Assembly: GCF_000143415.4 (NCBI RefSeq)
Contig: NW_003314312.1
Span: 1,033,580-1,097,579, forward strand
Source of the DNA: Selaginella moellendorffii
Lineage: Eukaryota > Streptophyta > Lycopodiopsida > Selaginellales > Selaginellaceae
Reading direction: 5' to 3'
DNA length: 64,000 nt
In this document: positions 58,101 through 64,000 of the stretch, piece by piece
How the letters are laid out: each line of letters begins with the position of its first letter
Numbering within the stretch: the first letter of the stretch is position 1
The notes under the pieces: generated by a model
Databases searched by the model: none
Seen by the model: the letters and a program-made list of their open reading frames with translations, nothing else
What the model was told of the DNA's origin: nothing
Program-made: the position numbers and the translations under genes

Positions 58101-60322
58101 TATAATGAGCATTGCCTAGGTCAAATCTTTCTTTTTTGGATGCCTATGCTTAAGCATAACTCCATTTTGCTTAAGCTTTCTTTTTTTGCTTTGCTTGAAA
58201 AGATATACAAGATAAAACATTTACCTCTTCATCAACTCTTCTCACCCAAATGTTACTACATACAATTGCAACTTCTATATTGTCAAATCTCCTTTAGCAT
58301 GCTACTCTTGGGAAAACTCTAGGTCCAAACATCAACACTACGCACCCTTGCATAGTAACACAATCCAAGTATGAGCCCTACCAATTCATGGAATTGGTTG
58401 GAGACTAAGGCTATGATCAAGAACATGAGCATGAAGTGAGTGGTTAAACACCATTAACCTCCATCTACAAAGGTGTTGCTATATAGAAAAAAGGTGCTAT
58501 AGTTTAGTTATTTCAACTAGTAGAGGAAGGTGCCTTCCATTGCAATATAAGCAACTAGTAGGGGTGAATAAGTCAAATCCCTACTAAAACATTCATAGTG
58601 ATTCCTTATTTTTCAACCTATTTTTGAGTCATATACAAATTTTTCTAAGCATCATGATGTGAAACTAAAGTATTGAGAAAGCTAGATTGCAAATCAATGG
58701 CAACAAAGGATAAACTCAATGGGTTGCATTAGAGATATTACTTTAAACAACATATATCCACAAATTTGCAATGGACCTAGATGGAGATCAACATTTGCTA
58801 TGAACACCATGTTAAAAGAGGTGTGTTGAAAAATGATAAGTTAGTTCTTTTGCCATAAGCAACAAGAGTAAGAGGTAAGAATATAATGCTCTAAACAAAG
58901 TAGTATGATATGCAATTTGGTCAATTGTCCATTTGGTATGTAACATTAACAACTTACTTGAATGCATGGGATGAATAGGTCTATAGGGCCATGAATGGCT
59001 CCATTCCACACATAGTATGGGCCATTGCTATGGGCATGAAGCCTCATTTATGGCATAAGGAATGGATATTCATGATATATCCTATGCTTGTGTTTTTTCC
59101 ACACTAATATTACATGGGGACCAATAGCAGCCAGACATATATTGTGAGTGAAATAGACTGCTGTATTTTCTACCCTTTTACAAATTGCACACCATAAAAT
59201 TTAGGTTCCTGGTGGAAAAATCACTTGGTGAGATGTCATGACAGCTCTCACTAATAATACCTTGAATCAAGCTGAATCATCCATATGCTTCAAAGACCAA
59301 GCCAAAATCCAAGGAGACCACCTACCCACACTGTTAAAATGAAGAAGATTAAATACCCCTTTTATGCAACCACAAAAGCATGTATATGTCTACTTCCTCT
59401 ACTAAGTGAAAATTTATCAAGATGAAGTGGATAAAAATGTTTTCTATACTTTATTATAGGGAAAATTGAAACTTCAAAAGCCAATTTAGATAGAGCTAAT
59501 TTGTTCATTCTTTCCTAAGTATGATTTAATATTTACTTGAGATTCATGTTTGTTTAAGATGTTCTTGTAAGCAATAAGATCTTTAGACTCAAAAGATCTT
59601 CTTGGCAAAGTTCTTGATAGCCAGAGGTGTGCCAGAACAGCACCAATGACACTTTCAAAATAACCCCTCATGCTCATCATCAAAATCAAGTCAAGCACAG
59701 AGTGCTTGAGCAATAGCAAGATCTTTTTGCCTTGGGGAAGAAGTCCTCTCTCATTTGAATCCACTATAGAAAAAAAGAAATCCATTCATACTAAAAATCT
59801 CAAGAATGACAAAAATGAATTTTGTTGTGGGTGTTATGGCATACATGGTCATAACTGTATCAATTCCTAGTTATAAATGTAATATTAGAAGTATTTTGCA
59901 ATATCTAAAAGTTCAAAGGGTTTAGATTCCACTTCGTGGTTATCCTATGGTTTTTTTTTTTTTAAATTTTTTTTACAATTTTAAAACTTCTAAGATGCAA
60001 TTTTCCCTTTATTTTATTGAGATAGGAATAATGATATTAACTGTTGTCCAGATATTCTTAGCACCTGTGATATTGGGAATTAAATCCGGTATTTTAAATT
60101 TATATGAATTTGCATACTGATAATCTCAGATGTATTGTTGAGGTTACAAATGTATTTCATTTGGATATGGTGATTGATATTAATGATCAGAATGATGATA
60201 TTAACATGTGTCATTTTGATTGGTTTGTAGCAAGTGATCATGTGATAAAGAAAATACATTATTATAAATTTAAAAGCTATAATAGTGGTGGTATACTTGG
60301 AAGTGAATATCATTGTGAAGGT
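55171..60322. other. AT-rich intergenic DNA
   Basis: Long stretch of AT-rich sequence with stops in every frame. I see no recognisable gene or element. Open pieces such as 56494-56700 and 55949-56224 give no family match by eye. Confidence 0.45.
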
Positions 60323-60562
60323 CTAGTACTGTTTGCCAAAATCCAAGAAATCATGTCGCTTGGGATGAAATGCATTATACTCAACATTTCTATGAGGTCC
60401 ATAAAATTTAGATTGGTTCCTGGAGATATCCTCTATAAAACGTTGCAATGCCCCCATGGAGTCGAAGCTCAATCCAGCTTCTAGGATCATCACAGTGCAA
60501 TCATTGAGCGTGAGGTTGTCCACTATGAGTGACTGCCTCAATATGGCCTCGAAGTTGGCCAT
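60323..60562 (-). CDS. Unrecognised short open frame
   Basis: A 79-residue minus-strand frame with an ATG start (MANFEAILRQSLIVDNLTLN) in otherwise AT-rich DNA. Its composition is more gene-like than the surroundings, with acidic helices (ALQRFIEDISRNQ). I recognise no family. It may be an exon or a captured fragment; the assembly gap begins 160 bp away, so a longer gene could be hidden. Low confidence as a real gene. Confidence 0.2.
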   Translation of the reverse strand: MANFEAILRQSLIVDNLTLNDCTVMILEAGLSFDSMGALQRFIEDISRNQSKFYGPHRNVEYNAFHPKRHDFLDFGKQY

Positions 60563-60721
60563 TGTTTAAGGCTTTCTCTCCCGAAGATCGATTAGTTTAT
60601 CCTCATATACAATTCTTCAAAGAACTCGATAATTCACGTTTGACATTGTCAAATACAACGATTTATTATTATTTTTCTACACTGCTAGAGGTCGTGTGGT
60701 ACCAAAGAAGGAAAATTCTAC

Positions 60722-60884
60722 NNNNNNNNNNNNNNNNNNNNNNNNNNNNNNNNNNNNNNNNNNNNNNNNNNNNNNNNNNNNNNNNNNNNNNNNNNNNNNN
60801 NNNNNNNNNNNNNNNNNNNNNNNNNNNNNNNNNNNNNNNNNNNNNNNNNNNNNNNNNNNNNNNNNNNNNNNNNNNNNNNNNNNN
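60722..60884. other. Assembly gap (163 N)
   Basis: A run of unknown bases. Its true length is not given by the sequence. Confidence 1.
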
Positions 60885-61222
60885 GCCTTCAAGTTTACCC
60901 GAGACGGCAGGCAGCCTACCCTAAATTATCGCGCTGGGCGGGCGTATGAGTTTATTGGTATATGGAAGCTGGATGGGGAAAAGTGGGAACTGGTATCTAA
61001 AGTTCACACTCGGATGGGTACGATGACGAGGAGATGTTGAAAGTGGAAGAAGAATATGAGTGGAAATTTAGTTGCTGCAGCGATGGATTTGACAAGATTT
61101 GTATCGCTATTGACAAGTGTGAGTTCATGTGGATGTATAGTGTGGAAGCCGACGCATGGAGAAAACTTCCAAGCTATCCTCAGGCTAAAACTAAAATGCT
61201 TGACAAGATCATGTTCTTCTAA
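60885..61222 (+). pseudogene. Broken kelch/F-box-associated-like paralogue
   Basis: After the gap two plus-strand frames together match the end of the gene at 43773-44666: FIGIWKLDGEKWELVSKV in the first, then DKICIAIDKCEFMWMYSVEA and WRKLPSYPQAK in the second. A frameshift lies near 61005-61035, and the 5' part is either deleted or inside the gap. Confidence 0.75.
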
Positions 61223-61384
61223 CAAGCTAGAGCTGGAATAAATTGCTATTTGCTCTGATAGAAGGGTCTAGGGTTCTTCATTCTTTTCTTACTGCTCTTG
61301 CGGTAGCTGAGAATGCGTGCTTGGGTAAGGATCGTTTCTAGAGCTAGTCTCGAGTTTTATCTCACTCCTCTAGACCAGAGCTGA

Positions 61385-63771
61385 ATGAGGGCGATCTTCT
61401 GGGGCATTCTATGCCGGCGCTCTTGTGTTTGTAGCTCGGAGGAAGTAAGCAGAAGAGTCTACAAGGAAGACCATACACTCGTGAGCTTTTCTTCTTTTCT
61501 TTGCTTTCTTGTAAGCAAGATGATTTTTCTATACTCGAGCAGGCTATCTGGAGCTCACCGAGACGGTGGTGGCCGAGGCCAAGCTTTCGCGATGAAGAGG
61601 TTGGAAGTCTTTGTTATAATTCTTGCGAGATAACAGAAGATTTTCGGCTTAAACCAGGCACGGGCATTCTCCTCTCCGGATTGAAGGCATGCAGCAGCCT
61701 GAGAGACCTCGAGCTTGGCCACAGACTTCGCAGAAATGCTCTCGAAAACAAGCACATCTACGTCGCCAACTCGCTCGCAAACATGTATGCCAAGTGTGGC
61801 AACATGCCGGAAGCTTTCTCGGTGTTCCACGCAATGCCTCGTCGCAACCATGCATCGTGGAACACCTTGATAGTTGGATACGCAGAGAATGGAGAGAGCG
61901 GCACAGCGCTGGAGGTTTTCTCTCGCATGGAAGAGCCGCAAAGGAACGCTCTCACTTTCGTGGCGGCGTCCATGGCTTGTGCGAGCTTGGCAGCGCAGGA
62001 GGAGGGTCGGCTCGTGGATGGAAGCTTGGTGAAGCTGGATTGCCTGGAGAGAGGCATGGAGGTCCACTCTTGCGCGTCCAAGGCTGGGTGTGACTCGGAG
62101 CTCTTGGTGGCGAGCAGCCTGGTTGATATGTACGCGAAGTGTGGGAGCATGGCGAACGCTCGCAACATTTTCAGCTCGATACTTCACAGGGACGTGGTTT
62201 GCTGGACGAGTTTGATCCAGGGATACGCAGAGAATGGACACGGCGAGGAGGCTCTGGATTTGTTTTCAGCCATGTCTGGCGAGTGCGAGCCAAATGCCCG
62301 GACTTTCGTGGCCGTGCTGCTCGCCTGCGCGAGCTTGGCTTCTCGAGAAGTTGGCCGGATGATCGCAGATCATGGGAAAGCTAGTGTGAAAGTCAGGTGC
62401 TTGGAGATTGCAATGGCTACACACTCGAGAGCTGCGAAGATGATCAATTGTCTGGAGCTGGACGTTTTCGTGGCGAGCAGCTTGGTAGATGCCTACGCAA
62501 AGTGTGGGAGCTTGGTGGACGCTCGCATGGCGTTCGATAGAATGCGGCACAGGGACGTGGTTCTTTGGACTTCTCTGCTGCTCGGCTATGTTGACAATGA
62601 AGAGTGCGAGCTGGCTCTCGAGCTATTCGAGTTTATGGTTGCCGAAGGTTGTAAACCGGGTGCTCAGAGTTTTGTTGCTGGATTGGTGGCATGCGCGAGA
62701 TTGGCAGTTGAGGAAGAAGAAGAGACCACGCAAAGTATAGAAGTAAGGCGAGTGAAACTGACAAGCCTCGACAAAGGAATGGCGATCCATTCTCGAGCTT
62801 ACACAAACTTGGGCTGTTGTGACTCCAACGTTTTCCTGGGAAACACGCTGGTGGACATGTACTCCAAGTGTGGCAGCCTCCTCGACGCTCGCATCGTCTT
62901 CGACCGGATGTTCCACCGCAGCATCGCGTCCTGGAACGCACTGATAGCAGGGTATGCTGAGAACCGAGAAGCCGAGCTCGCGCTGGAGCTCTTCTCGCGG
63001 CTCGAGTGCGCTCCAAACGCAGTAACTTACGCTGCCGCGCTGCTGGCCTGCACGGAGCTGGCGACTCTAGAGTTCGGGAAGGCAATCCACGCTGCTATCA
63101 TCCGCTGCGCGCTCGAGAGCGATGAATTGGTGGCGAACAAGCTGGTGGATCTCTACGGCAGGTGTGGCTGCATGGTGGACGCGGAGATCATCGTTTCTAC
63201 GCTTGGAGAGCCGACGGTAGTGTCTTGGAACGCACTGATAGCAGGATATAGTCGCCAGGCCGAGGCTTCGAGCCGGGCTTTTAGCGCGTTCCAGAGGATG
63301 CGAGAGGAAGAATCAGTGGCTCCGAACGAGGTAACGTTTCTTTTGGTTCTCACAGCTTGCAGCCATGCCGGTTTAGTCGACATGGGCCAGGCTTGCTTCG
63401 ATGCCATGGTTTCTACGTACAACCTCACGCCTGGTATCGAGCACTATCACTGCTTGGCTGATATCTTTGGCCGTGCGAACCAGCTCGAGAAAGCTCTGGA
63501 GATTGTGACGAGCATGCCTTACAAGGCCACCTCGGTCAGCTGGAAAACAATCCTGGCCTCGTGTCGAAAGTGGCGGAATGTAGAAGCTGGGAAGTTTGCG
63601 TTTGATTCGCTACTTGCGCTTGAGGTTGATGGTCACAAGACTGCGGCATTTTTGCTCATGGCGAGTTTGTATGGGAGCCTTGATATGTGGGAGGAACAAG
63701 CCAAAGTACTCGAGGCCAGGAATATGCTCTTCGTAGATTCAGAGAGAGAAAAGTTTGGAAACAAAGAATGA
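61385..63771 (+). CDS. PLS-type pentatricopeptide repeat (PPR) protein
   Basis: Two exons, 61385-61480 and 61543-63771, give 774 residues. The ATG at 61385 opens an Arg/Ser/Cys-rich 32-codon exon. A 62-nt intron (GTGAGC...GAGCAG) joins it in frame to the large exon, which has no in-frame ATG of its own before the repeats. PLS motifs run to near the C-terminus (SLANMYAKCG, NHASWNTLIVGYAENG, SWNALIAGYS), then an E-like region (SVSWKTILASCRKWRNVEAG) and no DYW domain. Three L motifs have extra residues in the same place as the PPR at 23158-25152. The basic N-terminus suits organelle import. Likely role: binding of organellar RNA and its editing or processing. Confidence 0.9.
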
Positions 63772-64000
63772 TCCTGAATTGAGTCGATTCAATCGAGGAA
63801 TAGAGAAAAATACCAGACGTGTCTTGACCATTGTCCATGTGTTTTGTGTGAGCTCAAGACGATACAGCCTTGATTATCGTAGAAGGTTTATAAGAGGGAA
63901 GCCATCTCCCTGCTGACTTTAGGAAAAGTACATTGGATGGCTGTAAAAGGAATTTTTCGGTTGTGGTACTGCTTCTTTTGGCTTGAGATCCTGCACGCTT
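63772..64000. other. 3' flank of the PPR gene
   Basis: Probable 3' UTR and downstream DNA. No further feature is visible before the window ends. Confidence 0.5.

Overview
The window looks like a piece of a land-plant nuclear genome, most likely a lycophyte close to Selaginella moellendorffii. I inferred this from the sequence, not from a database match. The reasons are: many short GT-AG introns (about 50-60 nt), gene spacing often below 250 bp, plant-only families (WOX homeodomain, FRIGIDA-like, GASA/snakin, PLS-type PPR proteins, plant ILP1/NIPA-type zinc finger), a plastid-type MraY, and degraded Ty3/gypsy elements between gene islands. A 163-base run of N marks an assembly gap at 60722-60884.

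Layout. 1-2.5 kb is AT-rich retroelement debris. 2.8-12.1 kb is a gene island: a cold-shock/CCHC RNA-binding protein, a membrane hybrid histidine kinase, SAR1, a GASA peptide (minus strand), and a secreted pectate lyase with a PMEI-like N-terminal domain. 12.1-19.4 kb is AT-rich and holds eroded Ty3/gypsy pol fragments and short LTR-like repeats. 19.5-45.8 kb is a dense island: an IAH1-like SGNH esterase (-), a WOX homeodomain factor (+), a PPR protein (-), a PR-1/CAP protein (+), a FRIGIDA-like protein (+), MraY (+), a small Gln-rich orphan (-), NOL12/RRP17 (-), a GH1 beta-glucosidase (+), ATG1 kinase (+), ILP1/NIPA-like zinc finger (+), Fe superoxide dismutase (-), an RBM7-like RRM protein (+), a kelch/F-box-associated-like protein (+) and a 5'-truncated glycosyltransferase. 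46.8-51.6 kb is a Ty3/gypsy element with two 1.1-kb LTRs and an internal deletion. 51.6-60.7 kb is AT-rich and includes a small TRIM-like element. The end carries a broken kelch paralogue and a second PPR gene.

How the genes relate. There is no operon-like logic. The genes are mostly housekeeping: secretion (SAR1), autophagy (ATG1), RNA processing (NOL12, RBM7-like, PPRs), plastid functions (MraY and FeSOD), cell wall (pectate lyase, GASA, CAP protein, GH1). Several neighbours share short divergent promoters (NOL12/GH1, FeSOD/RBM7-like, PPR/CAP) or end tail to tail (WOX/PPR, 24 bp apart). A telo-box-like TTAGGGTT or AACCCTAA motif recurs just upstream of many of the start codons.

Exon coordinates were assigned by eye. 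I required GT-AG borders, an unbroken frame across every junction, and continuity of the protein family. They are reliable for conserved cores and less so for termini.
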